NCBI GenBank assembly: GCA_022842845.1
Contig: JALHOT010000003.1
Coordinates: 186,001 to 250,000 of the forward strand
From: Cyclobacteriaceae bacterium
GTDB taxonomy: Bacteria > Bacteroidota > Bacteroidia > Cytophagales > Cyclobacteriaceae
Direction of reading: 5' to 3'
DNA: 64,000 nt
Shown here one piece after another: positions 25,588 through 34,736 of the stretch. The translations under genes were made by a program, and so were the position numbers. Under the pieces are notes generated by a model, which saw only the letters and a program-made list of their open reading frames with translations, was not told the origin of the DNA and made no database searches. Positions within the stretch are counted from its first letter, which is position 1. Each line of letters begins with the position of its first letter.

Positions 25588-26643
25588 TTGTTGCCAAGAA
25601 AAATTCTTTTCATTCGTTTTTCAGCCATGGGCGATGTGGTGCTGCTGGTGCCTATGCTGCGTTCCTTGTTGGCAAAATATCCTGACCTCGACATCCACGT
25701 ACTTACGCGCCCGAAATTTGCTGCTTTCTTTCAAAACATCAAGGGCGTTACAGTTATTCCAGCAGATGTTGACAAAGAATACAAAGGCTTGAAAGGACTG
25801 TGGCGACTTTTCCAAAAACTGAAATCTGAAAAATTTGAATTAATCATTGATCTTCATGATCACCTGCGCACCAAATTTTTAAGGAGTCTGTTTTTTTTGA
25901 CCGGCATCCATACAGAAGTTTTTAAAAAGGGTCGATCAGAAAAAAAGCAGTTAACACGCAGTAATCATAAATTAAATAAAGTATTACCTCATACAGTAGA
26001 GCGCTACCAAGAAGTGCTGGAACGTTGTGGCTATCACTTCCCGCTTTTGGAAGGCCCTCACTTGCTGTCACAAAATAATGTAGTACAAGTCCTTGATGCT
26101 TGGTTAGTGCAAAATGACTTACCAAAAAAAGAACGATGGATTGGTGTAGCGCCCTTTGCCATGCATCGCTCCAAAATTTGGCCGCTTGAAAACTACCACC
26201 AGCTCTTGAGTTTGTTACTCCAAAAAGAAACTTTTCGCTTCTTCCTCTTTGGCGGTGGTGCCAAAGAGATTGCGTTCTTCAATTCCTTAAAAAAAGAATT
26301 TCCCACTCAGGTTACGATCATCGCTGGTGTTATGAAGCTTGATCAAGAACTCGCTTTGATGAAAAAACTTGATCTCATGCTTTGTGTTGATTCTTCCAAC
26401 ATGCATTTCGCGGTTTTAACAGGGGCACCCGTATTATCGATATGGGGTGGTACGCATCCTAGTGTGGGTTTCGGCCCTTTCCAAAGAAATGAAGAATCCA
26501 TTATTCAAATAAGCAATGATGAACTAAGCTGCCGTCCTTGTTCAGTCTATGGAAAAGAAACCTGCGCCAGAGGTGATTTTGCCTGCATGACCATGATTAC
26601 TCCGCAAATGGTAGCGGAAAGAGTTAGCAAAAGCCTTCTCTAA
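25588..26643 (+). CDS. Glycosyltransferase family 9 (heptosyltransferase-like), TTG start
   Basis: 351 aa. GT9 hallmarks: [23 protein letters not shown] at the N-terminus (key RFSAMGDVV), [26 protein letters not shown] and [26 protein letters not shown] (key DSSNMH, GAPV). It transfers an ADP-heptose-type sugar to lipid A core. A stop codon lies 9 nt upstream in frame and no ATG occurs before residue 14, inside the GT-B N-terminal motif, so translation must begin at TTG 25588 or 25591. Follows DUF4254 by 81 bp. Confidence 0.9.
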   Translation: MLPRKILFIRFSAMGDVVLLVPMLRSLLAKYPDLDIHVLTRPKFAAFFQNIKGVTVIPADVDKEYKGLKGLWRLFQKLKSEKFELIIDLHDHLRTKFLRSLFFLTGIHTEVFKKGRSEKKQLTRSNHKLNKVLPHTVERYQEVLERCGYHFPLLEGPHLLSQNNVVQVLDAWLVQNDLPKKERWIGVAPFAMHRSKIWPLENYHQLLSLLLQKETFRFFLFGGGAKEIAFFNSLKKEFPTQVTIIAGVMKLDQELALMKKLDLMLCVDSSNMHFAVLTGAPVLSIWGGTHPSVGFGPFQRNEESIIQISNDELSCRPCSVYGKETCARGDFACMTMITPQMVAERVSKSLL

Positions 26644-26716
26644 AAACATCAATCGCTTCGATCATCGATTTACTTCTCCCATTGCTACTCCTCATCAAGA
26701 GCTCAATTACAAATTG

Positions 26717-26724
26717 TACCTTTG
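26717..26724 (+). promoter_or_regulatory. -7 promoter element 4 nt before the trmD ATG
   Basis: TACCTTTG (TAnnTTTG). Only four nucleotides separate it from the ATG at 26729, implying a leaderless or nearly leaderless mRNA. Confidence 0.6.
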
Positions 26725-26728
26725 CTTC

Positions 26729-27403
26729 ATGCACATCGATATCATTACCTGCTTACCCAAACTCATAGAAAGCCCCTTTAATGACTCTATTCTAAAAAGA
26801 GCACAACAAAAAGGATTGGTAACAGTCAATATTATTGACTTGCGCGCCTATGCCATTGATAAACATAAATCAGTTGATGATTATGCTTACGGAGGCGGTG
26901 CCGGTATGGTATTGATGATAGAACCGATTGACCGCTGCATTACTGACTTGAAGACCAAAAGGTCTTACGATGAAATTATTTATATGAGCCCCGATGGCGA
27001 GCTGCTAACCCAAAAGGTCAGCAATGAACTAAGCCTGAAAAAAAACCTGATTTTACTCTGTGGACATTATAAAGGGGTAGATGAAAGGGTACGGGAGCAC
27101 CTCATAACCCGGGAAATCAGCATTGGTGATTATGTGCTTTCCGGTGGCGAACTGGCGGCTGCAGTCGTAGCCGATTCGGTCATACGTTTATTACCTGGCG
27201 TACTCAATGATGAAACATCGGCTTTAAGTGACTCCTTTCAGGATGGTTTAATAGCCCCCCCTGTTTACTCAAGGCCTGCCGACTATAAAGGATGGACGGT
27301 ACCAGAGGTACTTTTGTCAGGGCACGAGGCCAAAATCAATACCTGGAAACAAGAACAGGCCTTATTGAGGACCCAAAATAAGCGCCCGGAGCTACTCAAA
27401 TAG
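26729..27403 (+). CDS. trmD: tRNA (guanine-N1-)-methyltransferase
   Basis: 224 aa from [10 protein letters not shown] (26729); an ATG 15 bp upstream lies before the promoter element. SPOUT trefoil-knot motifs: [29 protein letters not shown] and [15 protein letters not shown]. It makes m1G37 in tRNA. rplS follows, as in many bacteria, but here has its own promoter. Confidence 0.96.
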   Translation: MHIDIITCLPKLIESPFNDSILKRAQQKGLVTVNIIDLRAYAIDKHKSVDDYAYGGGAGMVLMIEPIDRCITDLKTKRSYDEIIYMSPDGELLTQKVSNELSLKKNLILLCGHYKGVDERVREHLITREISIGDYVLSGGELAAAVVADSVIRLLPGVLNDETSALSDSFQDGLIAPPVYSRPADYKGWTVPEVLLSGHEAKINTWKQEQALLRTQNKRPELLK

Positions 27404-27476
27404 GCCTTTTTAAAGCGTATGGGGCATTATTCTTATAAAATTAGGAGTCACCCGTGCTAAATATCGATTCTTTCCA

Positions 27477-27484
27477 TACATTTG
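27477..27484 (+). promoter_or_regulatory. -7 promoter element for rplS
   Basis: TACATTTG (TAnnTTTG), 29 nt before the rplS ATG at 27514; it rules out the longer in-frame start at 27454. Confidence 0.65.
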
Positions 27485-27513
27485 CAGTCCATTTTCAAAA
27501 ACACCATCGAGTT

Positions 27514-27867
27514 ATGGCAGATCTTATCAAACTTGTAGAGCAGGAATTCGCGAAGGTTCGTGAGTCTATGCCGTCTTTCAAAGCAGGCGATACCGTGAAC
27601 GTTCACGTGAAAATAAAAGAAGGTAACAAGGAGCGTATTCAGCAGTTCCAGGGCGTTGTGATGCAGCGCAGAGGTACCAACAGCAATGGCGAAACATTTA
27701 CAGTGCGTAAAATTTCTAACGGTGTTGGTGTTGAGCGAGTATTCCCTATCACAGCTCCTACTATCGATAAGATCGAGGTGATCAAACAAGGTAAAGTTCG
27801 CAGAGCGAAACTAAACTACCTGAAAGGTCGTCAGGGTAAATCAGCCCGTATCAAAGAGAAATTGTAA
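27514..27867 (+). CDS. rplS: 50S ribosomal protein L19
   Basis: 117 aa from [12 protein letters not shown]. Family motifs: [22 protein letters not shown] (key [10 protein letters not shown]), [15 protein letters not shown] and [22 protein letters not shown] (key KLNYLRxxxGKxxRI form). Followed by a good terminator. Confidence 0.98.
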   Translation: MADLIKLVEQEFAKVRESMPSFKAGDTVNVHVKIKEGNKERIQQFQGVVMQRRGTNSNGETFTVRKISNGVGVERVFPITAPTIDKIEVIKQGKVRRAKLNYLKGRQGKSARIKEKL

Positions 27868-27887
27868 TCATTTACATAAAAGCACTA

Positions 27888-27914
27888 AAATCCGCTCAAA
27901 AGGCGGATTTTTTT
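27888..27914 (+). terminator. Intrinsic terminator after rplS
   Basis: Stem AAATCCGC/GCGGATTT with a 7-nt loop and a T-run, 20 bp after the stop. Confidence 0.85.
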
Positions 27915-27994
27915 GTTTTATACTCCCTTAAGCAACGTTGCAAACGGTTGCTGCAATTACAGGCAAATCACCATCCGTCTTATCGAATAATTGA

Positions 27995-28002
27995 TAACTT
28001 TG
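27995..28002 (+). promoter_or_regulatory. -7 promoter element for the aldolase gene
   Basis: TAACTTTG (TAnnTTTG), 22 nt before the ATG at 28025. Confidence 0.6.
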
Positions 28003-28024
28003 TCACCTTTCAGAAACTAAAACC

Positions 28025-29095
28025 ATGGCAAGAAACATTTCAGAACTTCTTGGCAAAGACGCAGATTACCTGCTCGGCCACAAAAGCAAAACCATTTCTA
28101 AAGATCAGCTGCACACACCCAATCCTAATTTTGTAGATCAGGTGTTTACGCAAAGCAACAGAAGTCCACAGGTGCTTCGCAGCTTACAACAGTTGATGGA
28201 TACAGGTCGCTTAGGTGGCACTGGTTTCGTTTCAATTCTTCCTATCGATCAGGGCATTGAGCATAGCGCTGGTGCTTCTTTTGCAAAAAACCCTGCCTAT
28301 TTCGATCCCGAAAACATTGTAAAACTTGCCATTGAAGGCGGTTGCAACGGTGTGGCTACTACTTTTGGTGTATTGGGTATGATGTCGCGTAAATACGCGC
28401 ATAGAATTCCATTTATTGTAAAAATTAACCACAACGAATTACTTACCTACCCTAATAAGGCTGAACAAATCATGTTCGGTTCGGTAGATGATGCCTGGAA
28501 TCTCGGTGCCATGGCAGTAGGAGCCACTATCTATTTCGGTTCTGCAGATGCTACGCGTCAAATTGTGGAGGTGGCCAAAGCTTTCGAGCGTGCACACCAA
28601 TTGGGCATGGCTACTATTCTGTGGTGCTATACACGTAACAGTGCCTTCAAAAAAGATGGTGTTGATTACCACGTATCAGCCGACTTAACAGGTCAGGCCA
28701 ACCACCTGGGTGTAACGATTCAGGCGGATATTATTAAACAAAAATTAGCCGAGAACAACGGTGGTTACAAAGCCTTGAACACAGGCGGAAGCAGCTACGG
28801 TAAACTCGATGAGAAAATTTATACTGACCTTACCTCCGAACATCCTATTGATTTATGCCGCTATCAGGTTGCTAACTGCTTTATGGGGCGTGCAGGTCTT
28901 ATCAACTCAGGTGGAGAGTCTAAAGGTGCCAGTGATTTAGCAGATGCAGTGCGCACAGCCGTGATCAATAAGCGCGCTGGCGGTATGGGCTTGATCTCTG
29001 GTCGTAAAGCCTTCCAGAAGCCTTTGAAGGATGGTGTTGAAATTTTGAATGCCATTCAGGATGTTTATTTAGATAAGTCGATTGACTTGGCATAA
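28025..29095 (+). CDS. fbaB: Class I fructose-bisphosphate aldolase (DhnA/FbaB family)
   Basis: 356 aa. Matches the archaeal/bacterial class I aldolase family: [38 protein letters not shown]-like block (here [18 protein letters not shown]) and [13 protein letters not shown] near the C-terminus for phosphate binding. It splits fructose-1,6-bisphosphate by a Schiff-base Lys mechanism. Monocistronic by its flanks. Confidence 0.92.
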   Translation: MARNISELLGKDADYLLGHKSKTISKDQLHTPNPNFVDQVFTQSNRSPQVLRSLQQLMDTGRLGGTGFVSILPIDQGIEHSAGASFAKNPAYFDPENIVKLAIEGGCNGVATTFGVLGMMSRKYAHRIPFIVKINHNELLTYPNKAEQIMFGSVDDAWNLGAMAVGATIYFGSADATRQIVEVAKAFERAHQLGMATILWCYTRNSAFKKDGVDYHVSADLTGQANHLGVTIQADIIKQKLAENNGGYKALNTGGSSYGKLDEKIYTDLTSEHPIDLCRYQVANCFMGRAGLINSGGESKGASDLADAVRTAVINKRAGGMGLISGRKAFQKPLKDGVEILNAIQDVYLDKSIDLA

Positions 29096-29107
29096 TTAAA
29101 TTTTTCA

Positions 29108-29137
29108 AATTGGCTGATGTCTGGTCATCAGCCAATT
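29108..29137 (+). terminator. Hairpin after the aldolase gene
   Basis: AATTGGCTGATG/CATCAGCCAATT, 12-bp stem with 6-nt loop. The T-rich tail is interrupted (TTCATTTT), so termination may be partial. Confidence 0.65.
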
Positions 29138-29164
29138 TTCATTTTGACCAATTACACAGTGAAT

Positions 29165-30004
29165 ATGGCTTGGTTTAAACGCAGCGACAAAGGAATACTT
29201 ACTCCCACAGAAGCGAAACGCGAAGTGCCTGATGGCCTTTGGTTCAAATCGCCTGCTGGAAAAATTGTTCATACGCGCGAACTCAAAAACAATGCTTATG
29301 TAGTACCTGAAGAGGACTACCACGTTCGCATTGGTTCTGCAGAATATTTTGAAGTACTCTTCGACAACAATGAGTTTACCGAATTGGATGCCAATATGGA
29401 ATCGGGCGATCCACTCAAATTTGTTGATACAAAGGCTTATCCAAAGCGCATAAAAGAAACGCAGGCAAAAACCGAATTAAAGGATGCCTGCCGTTCTGCT
29501 TTTGGCAAAATGGACGGCCTTGATATTGTAGTGGCCTGTATGGATTTCGCTTTCATTGGTGGTTCTATGGGTTCAGTGGTAGGCGAAAAAATTGCCCGCG
29601 CGATGGACCATAGTCTTAAGCACAAGAAACCATTTTTGATGATTTCACGCTCAGGTGGTGCCCGTATGATGGAGGCTGGTTTATCGCTCATGCAAATGGC
29701 CAAAACTTCTGCCAAAATTGCCCAGCTCGATCAGGCAAAAATCCCTTATATCTCCTTGATGACAGACCCTACTACAGGAGGCGTAACAGCTTCTTATGCC
29801 ATGTTGGGCGATTTCAACATAGCGGAACCAGGGGCGTTGATTGGCTTTGCAGGCCCTCGCGTTATTCGCGAAACCATTGGTAAGGATTTACCTAAAGGTT
29901 TTCAGAGTGCTGAGTTCGTGCTAGACCATGGCTTCCTGGATTTTATAGTAGACCGAAGAAGTTTGAAGAGCCGCTTAAGCACGTTGCTCAAGATGCTTCA
30001 ATAA
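29165..30004 (+). CDS. accD: Acetyl-CoA carboxylase carboxyltransferase subunit beta, zinc ribbon lost
   Basis: 279 aa from [10 protein letters not shown] (29165). The carboxyltransferase core is complete: [64 protein letters not shown] and GFAGPRVI. The N-terminal zinc ribbon is abnormal: where AccD has KCPxC and VCxxC, this protein has KSPAG and VVPEE, so all four Cys are gone while the surrounding residues align. It forms malonyl-CoA with AccA (not in this window). Confidence 0.93.
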   Translation: MAWFKRSDKGILTPTEAKREVPDGLWFKSPAGKIVHTRELKNNAYVVPEEDYHVRIGSAEYFEVLFDNNEFTELDANMESGDPLKFVDTKAYPKRIKETQAKTELKDACRSAFGKMDGLDIVVACMDFAFIGGSMGSVVGEKIARAMDHSLKHKKPFLMISRSGGARMMEAGLSLMQMAKTSAKIAQLDQAKIPYISLMTDPTTGGVTASYAMLGDFNIAEPGALIGFAGPRVIRETIGKDLPKGFQSAEFVLDHGFLDFIVDRRSLKSRLSTLLKMLQ

Positions 30005-30016
30005 ATTAAAATCAGA

Positions 30017-30045
30017 AAAATCCGGAAAGATCTTCCGGATTTTTT
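30017..30045 (+). terminator. Intrinsic terminator after accD
   Basis: AAAATCCGGAA / TTCCGGATTTT stem with a 5-nt loop and a T-run. Confidence 0.85.
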
Positions 30046-30130
30046 ATTTCCAGCCCTGCATACAACTATTCTGTAAACTGCAGCGTCTTTAGTTTTTAGC
30101 AGTATTCATCGACACCTCAATACCAAGGCC

Positions 30131-32596
30131 ATGCTGAGAAACTATGTTAAAATCGCCCTTCGCAGTTTATTAAAACAAAAGTCATATAGCACCATCAATA
30201 TCTTGGGGCTAACGGTGGGCATTGCGAGTTGTTTGTTAATTGTGATGTACGTAGTGGATGAGTTCTCGTACGATACTTTTCATAATAAAGTCGATCAAAT
30301 TTATAAGGTTACGCTTGAGCGTAAATATCCTAACCATTCAACCAACTATGCCTTTATTCCACACTCTTATGCGGAAGTGATGCAGCAAGATTTTCCTGAG
30401 GTGGAAGAAGTGTTGCACATGGGTGGTCCCTTTAATGATGTTATGGTCAGCTATGAAAAACCCGGCAGCGATCCTGTTCAATTTGAGGAAGATTATATCA
30501 TGGCTGCTGATTCCAACTTCTTTAACCTGTTCAGTATTGCTTTACGCAAAGGTGAAGCGAATAGTGTACTGAAGAACCTAAACGATATTGTAGTAACGGA
30601 AGCAACTGCGTCCCGATATTTTGGTGATGATGATCCTGTTGGAAAATCGCTTCGGTTTTTCGGACAGGATTTTAAAGTGACCGGCATTTGTGAAAACGTT
30701 CCTGCCAATTCACATATGAAATTTGACTTCCTTACCAAGTGGGACGTGCGACTTTTTGGCGATAACCAAAGAAGCAACTTCATCACTTTTACATCGCACG
30801 TCTATCTTTTACTTAAACCTGGATCAGACCCTAAAGCACTAGAAGCAAAATTTCCTGCGATGGTCGATACGTATGCAGCTTCACAAATTGAAGCAGACTT
30901 GGGCACCTCATGGGAAGATTATAAAGATGCGGGCAACGGATATCGTTATTTTCTGCAAGCCCTCCCTTCTATTCACCTCGACCCAACAAACATTGAGGGC
31001 AAAATGAAGCCGGGAGGCAACCGTAACTATGTATACTTTCTCATTTGCATTGCAGCATTGGTGCTCATCATCGCCTGTATCAACTTCATGAATTTAGCCA
31101 CTGCCCGATCGGCAGAGCGTGCAAGAGAAGTTGGGGTGCGCAAAACAATGGGCTCTGCAAAAAGTCAGCTAGTGTTACAGTTTTTAGCTGAATCCGTTCT
31201 ATTAAGCACTTTTGCAACGCTGCTTTCGATACTCCTTGTCTACTGGTTGCTTCCCTATTTCAATCAAATAGCTAATAAAGAGCTGATGCTTTCATTCTCC
31301 TGGCGCTTGTCTCTTGGGCTTATCTCGCTTTCAGTGTTTGTAGGTTTTTTAGCTGGGGCATATCCTGCACTCGTGCTTTCATCTTTTAACCCTGTGGTAG
31401 TCATGAAGGGAAATTTTACCGGCCAGGCCAAAGGCGCGTGGTTACGAAACGGGCTGGTGGTTTTTCAATTTTGGATTTCCATCATCCTCATCGTTGGTAC
31501 TGTAGTGGTTTCAGAGCAAATGCAGTTTATGCAAAATAAATCGCTGGGTTATGATAAGGAGCAGGTATTAGTGGTGGAACGTGCTTTTCTTTTACAAGAC
31601 ACCATCCGCATAAACAGAACAGAGACTTTTATTGAAGAACTTAGAAGACTACCTGAAGTGGTAAGTGCCGCAGGTTCATTCTCCATGTTAGGCAGGCAAA
31701 ATGACTTTTTCGGTTCTCAATTTTTGCCTGAAGGATCAAGCGAAATTTTGACAACAAAAAGTACGGCTATTGATGATGCCTTTGCCAATGCAATAGGTTT
31801 TCAATTTATTGAAGGAAGAGGCTATGCAGAAGAAACCAACGACTCATTATCCATTATACTCAATGAAAGTGCTGTTAAAGCATTGAACATACTAAACCCT
31901 GTTGGCAAAAAGCTAAACCAGGTACAAAGAGGCCCTAATGGCAACGTGATGGTCCCCTTCACCATCATTGGTGTTATTAAGGATTTCAACTTCCAATCGC
32001 TACGTGATGAAATAACGCCACTCGCTATTCATAGCAATGAAACATTTGGAGGCGGGGCAGGCTATGCTTATGCTCGAATTAAAAAAGGCGAGACAGAAAG
32101 TGCCATGAAGAGCATTGAGCGTATATGGAAGGACATGGCTGGAAATAACCAACCATTTAAGTTCACATTTTTAGATCAGGATTTGAACAGCCAATACCAA
32201 TCGGAAAAACAAGCCGGATTATTATTTGGAATTTTTTCAGGCCTTGCTATCATCATTGCTTGTGTCGGGCTATTTGGTTTGTCTGCCTACACTGCCAGCT
32301 TACGCACAAAAGAGATTGGGATACGCAAAGTACTGGGCGCATCTGTTGCCAGTGTAGTGTTGATGCTCTCGAAAGATTTCACCAAACTTGTAGTGCTGGC
32401 ATTTTTTATTGCTATACCCATGGCTTGGTACGTAATGGATCACTGGCTATCCAGTTTTGCTTACAGAATTCAATTGGGCTTTGGTGTTTTTATTTTTGCC
32501 GGGTGCATTACCCTATTCATTTCTTTAATAACCGTTAGCTACCAAACTGTGAAAGCTGCCATCATTAATCCTGTAAAGTCCTTAAAAAGCGAGTAG
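30131..32596 (+). CDS. FtsX/MacB-type ABC transporter permease, two-domain
   Basis: 821 aa. N-terminal helix (MLRNYVKIALRSLLKQKSYSTINILGL, key ALRSLLKQKSYSTINI), a large periplasmic MacB_PCD domain (about 45-285), an FtsX triple helix (about 290-435), a second N-helix plus periplasmic domain (about 445-675), and a second FtsX triple helix (about 685-815). The motif ERAREVGVRKTMGS and its second copy RTKEIGIRKVLGA are the two coupling loops. The ATPase partner is not encoded next to it. Probably a lipoprotein- or peptide-handling mechanotransmission ABC system; substrate unknown. Confidence 0.92.
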   Translation: MLRNYVKIALRSLLKQKSYSTINILGLTVGIASCLLIVMYVVDEFSYDTFHNKVDQIYKVTLERKYPNHSTNYAFIPHSYAEVMQQDFPEVEEVLHMGGPFNDVMVSYEKPGSDPVQFEEDYIMAADSNFFNLFSIALRKGEANSVLKNLNDIVVTEATASRYFGDDDPVGKSLRFFGQDFKVTGICENVPANSHMKFDFLTKWDVRLFGDNQRSNFITFTSHVYLLLKPGSDPKALEAKFPAMVDTYAASQIEADLGTSWEDYKDAGNGYRYFLQALPSIHLDPTNIEGKMKPGGNRNYVYFLICIAALVLIIACINFMNLATARSAERAREVGVRKTMGSAKSQLVLQFLAESVLLSTFATLLSILLVYWLLPYFNQIANKELMLSFSWRLSLGLISLSVFVGFLAGAYPALVLSSFNPVVVMKGNFTGQAKGAWLRNGLVVFQFWISIILIVGTVVVSEQMQFMQNKSLGYDKEQVLVVERAFLLQDTIRINRTETFIEELRRLPEVVSAAGSFSMLGRQNDFFGSQFLPEGSSEILTTKSTAIDDAFANAIGFQFIEGRGYAEETNDSLSIILNESAVKALNILNPVGKKLNQVQRGPNGNVMVPFTIIGVIKDFNFQSLRDEITPLAIHSNETFGGGAGYAYARIKKGETESAMKSIERIWKDMAGNNQPFKFTFLDQDLNSQYQSEKQAGLLFGIFSGLAIIIACVGLFGLSAYTASLRTKEIGIRKVLGASVASVVLMLSKDFTKLVVLAFFIAIPMAWYVMDHWLSSFAYRIQLGFGVFIFAGCITLFISLITVSYQTVKAAIINPVKSLKSE

Positions 32597-32597
32597 T

Positions 32598-33098
32598 TTA
32601 ATCAGGAAAACTGCGAAGCGGAACAGATTTAAGAATTTCCTGCAGGTCATCTAAAGGCACATTGTCGGCTGAGATCATTAAGAAAAAGCGTTCTCTGATT
32701 CCCAAAAAAATCTGCGAACTATGATTTTGTCTGTTATAGGTTTCCCAGCCATGACCTTCTTCCATCGTTATATTGCGTAGTACAAGCGAATCGGTAACCA
32801 CTACATCGTGGGCCCACTTACGTACCGCCTGGTTGTACATGATGCTTGCTTCTTTATAATCAAACAAAAGCATTTTTATTTTTTGCTTACCCTTTGCAAA
32901 ACGTCTTTCGCAAAGCGAATATTTTAGATTGCCAACATTTATAATAGAGGCCTTTGTATCTCCGTCTTTGTAGTAACCACTTAATTTATTGGGTAAGAGT
33001 TTGGCTATCTCTGTTTGACTCAAAACCTGTTGGGCCTTTACCGGATGCAATGAGAATTGCAAAATGAATATTAAAAGAAGAGTTTTACACATCATCAC
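32598..33098 (-). CDS. Small secreted hypothetical protein, paralogue of its upstream neighbour
   Basis: 166 aa with a signal peptide (LLLIFILQFSLHPVKAQQ). The mature part aligns over its length with the next protein: a short lipid- or ligand-like motif LLPNKLSGYYKDGDT, the middle KMLLFDYKEASIMYNQAVRKW, and the C-terminal HSSQIFLGIRERFFLMISADN...LKSVPL. Stop lies 2 bp from the convergent permease stop. Family not recognised. Probably co-transcribed from hemE. Confidence 0.7.
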   Translation of the reverse strand: MMMCKTLLLIFILQFSLHPVKAQQVLSQTEIAKLLPNKLSGYYKDGDTKASIINVGNLKYSLCERRFAKGKQKIKMLLFDYKEASIMYNQAVRKWAHDVVVTDSLVLRNITMEEGHGWETYNRQNHSSQIFLGIRERFFLMISADNVPLDDLQEILKSVPLRSFPD

Positions 33099-33106
33099 CT
33101 GGGGGC

Positions 33107-33601
33107 CTATTCAGGCAGGGTGCTTAATTGCAAATTCGCGGCCATATTTTTCAGGAGCTGCCCATTATCTTGCGGAGCTGACAAAGTAATGAGGTATCGA
33201 TCCGCGTGGTAGAGATAAAGCTGACTGGAATTTTTCTTCTTTTCGACAACTTCTTTGGCTTTTGTATTACCAACCAGTATATCGATGGTTTTTGTCACAT
33301 CACTTTCAGTTGTCTTCCCTTCTTCCCATTCGGTGAGGTGATCAGTCACTATTTTACTCTTCGCCCTGTAATCGACAACAACAACACTTACTTGAGTGCT
33401 GCTGTTCTTATACATTTTGGCCGCAATAAAATAGGTCTGTCCTTGCTGCTGTTCAGAAGAGTAGCTATCCGCCTCCGCTTTCAAATCCATTACCTGATCA
33501 GGTAACCAGGTTTTAAGATCCAAATGCGTCTGAATGGGCTTTTGAGCAAAAGTGATTGAAACAAATACCGCGAATAGTATTGATAGAAGTACTTTCTTCA
33601 T
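33107..33601 (-). CDS. Small secreted hypothetical protein
   Basis: 164 aa; signal peptide MKKVLLSILFAVFVSITFAQ. It shares the pattern of the downstream protein: WLPDQVMDLKAEADSY, VSVVVVDYRAKSKIVTDHLTEW, NSSQLYLYHADRYLITLSA. It begins 20 bp after hemE and 8 bp before the next gene, so hemE and the two paralogues look like one leftward operon. Function unknown. Confidence 0.7.
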   Translation of the reverse strand: MKKVLLSILFAVFVSITFAQKPIQTHLDLKTWLPDQVMDLKAEADSYSSEQQQGQTYFIAAKMYKNSSTQVSVVVVDYRAKSKIVTDHLTEWEEGKTTESDVTKTIDILVGNTKAKEVVEKKKNSSQLYLYHADRYLITLSAPQDNGQLLKNMAANLQLSTLPE

Positions 33602-33621
33602 ATCTGTAATTTACTAATAAA

Positions 33622-34653
33622 TCAATTTTTTGATCGTAAAGCACTGTATTCTTTTACAGTATCGATGAAGCATTTTACCTTATCCACCTCTGTATCGGGG
33701 TAAAGACCATGGCCTAAATTGGCTATATGTGGATGGGATCCAAAGGCATCAATCATTTTTTTGGTTTCTCTCCGAACATCATCTAAAGATCCGTACAAGG
33801 CACAGGGATCAAGGTTACCTTGTAATACCTTGTTAGGAAGCATTCGCTTAGATTCTTCAATGTCCATATTCCAGTCAAGACCTATCACCTGACAAGGCAA
33901 GGCGTTCATTTCTGCTCTGGCAAAAAATGCCCCTTTGGCAAATACTGTTTTAGGCACCTCATTGATGGCCTCGCAGATTTGTTGAATGTAACGAAGGGAG
34001 AACTCTTGGTACTGCTCCGGGCTTAAAATACCCGCCCATGAGTCAAATAGCTGAATAAGATCGGCACCGGCTGCTATCTGTCCTTTTAAATAGTTAATCG
34101 TGCTCTGGGTGATTTTATCTAAAAGCTGATGGGCCAGCTCTGGATTGGTATAGAGCATCTTCTTCGCTTTACTGAATGTTTTGCTCCCACCACCTTCAAT
34201 CATATAAGAAAATATGGTCCATGGCGCACCAGCAAAGCCAATCAAAGGTACGTGGCCATTCAGTTGCTGTTTAGTCAGCTTAATAGCCTCCAATACATAC
34301 TGTAAGTCCTCAGCCTGCGAAATGCGCAAGCTGTTGATATCCGTCTGGCTGCTAACCACTTTAGGAAATACAGGGCCCTTTCTTTCTTCCATTTCGTAGG
34401 GCAAGCCCATAGCCTCCGGAATCACCAGAATATCAGAAAAAATAATAGCGGCATCTACGCCCAGAATATCAACAGGTTGAATGGTAACCTCAGCGGCTAG
34501 TTCGGGTGTGGTTACCAAAGTTTTAAAATCGCCTGCTGCCTCACGCACCTTTCTGTATTCGGGTAAAATGCGGCCTGCCTGGCGCATCAACCATACAGGC
34601 GTTCTGGAGGTGGGCTTATTAAGAGCTGCTCTTAGGAGTATATCGTTTTGCAT
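33622..34653 (-). CDS. hemE: Uroporphyrinogen decarboxylase
   Basis: 343 aa from [14 protein letters not shown] (34653); an ATG 18 bp upstream overlaps a promoter-like TTTCTTTG (34661-34668). Signatures [16 protein letters not shown] (substrate Arg pair), [12 protein letters not shown] (catalytic Asp) and [16 protein letters not shown]. It decarboxylates uroporphyrinogen III to coproporphyrinogen III. hemB is 27 kb away in the same window. Confidence 0.97.
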   Translation of the reverse strand: MQNDILLRAALNKPTSRTPVWLMRQAGRILPEYRKVREAAGDFKTLVTTPELAAEVTIQPVDILGVDAAIIFSDILVIPEAMGLPYEMEERKGPVFPKVVSSQTDINSLRISQAEDLQYVLEAIKLTKQQLNGHVPLIGFAGAPWTIFSYMIEGGGSKTFSKAKKMLYTNPELAHQLLDKITQSTINYLKGQIAAGADLIQLFDSWAGILSPEQYQEFSLRYIQQICEAINEVPKTVFAKGAFFARAEMNALPCQVIGLDWNMDIEESKRMLPNKVLQGNLDPCALYGSLDDVRRETKKMIDAFGSHPHIANLGHGLYPDTEVDKVKCFIDTVKEYSALRSKN

Positions 34654-34683
34654 GATAGTGCAAAGAAACAAGGACTATTTTAT

Positions 34684-34716
34684 AAATAAAAAAGGCTGCC
34701 GAATTCGGCAGCCTTT
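34684..34716 (-). terminator. Terminator of the first SusCD operon
   Basis: Perfect 26-bp palindromic stem (34691-34716, AAAGGCTGCCGAA/TTCGGCAGCCTTT) with a T-rich tract on the minus strand, 20 bp after the susD stop. Confidence 0.85.
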
Positions 34717-34736
34717 CAATTAAAAAAATATAGTTA

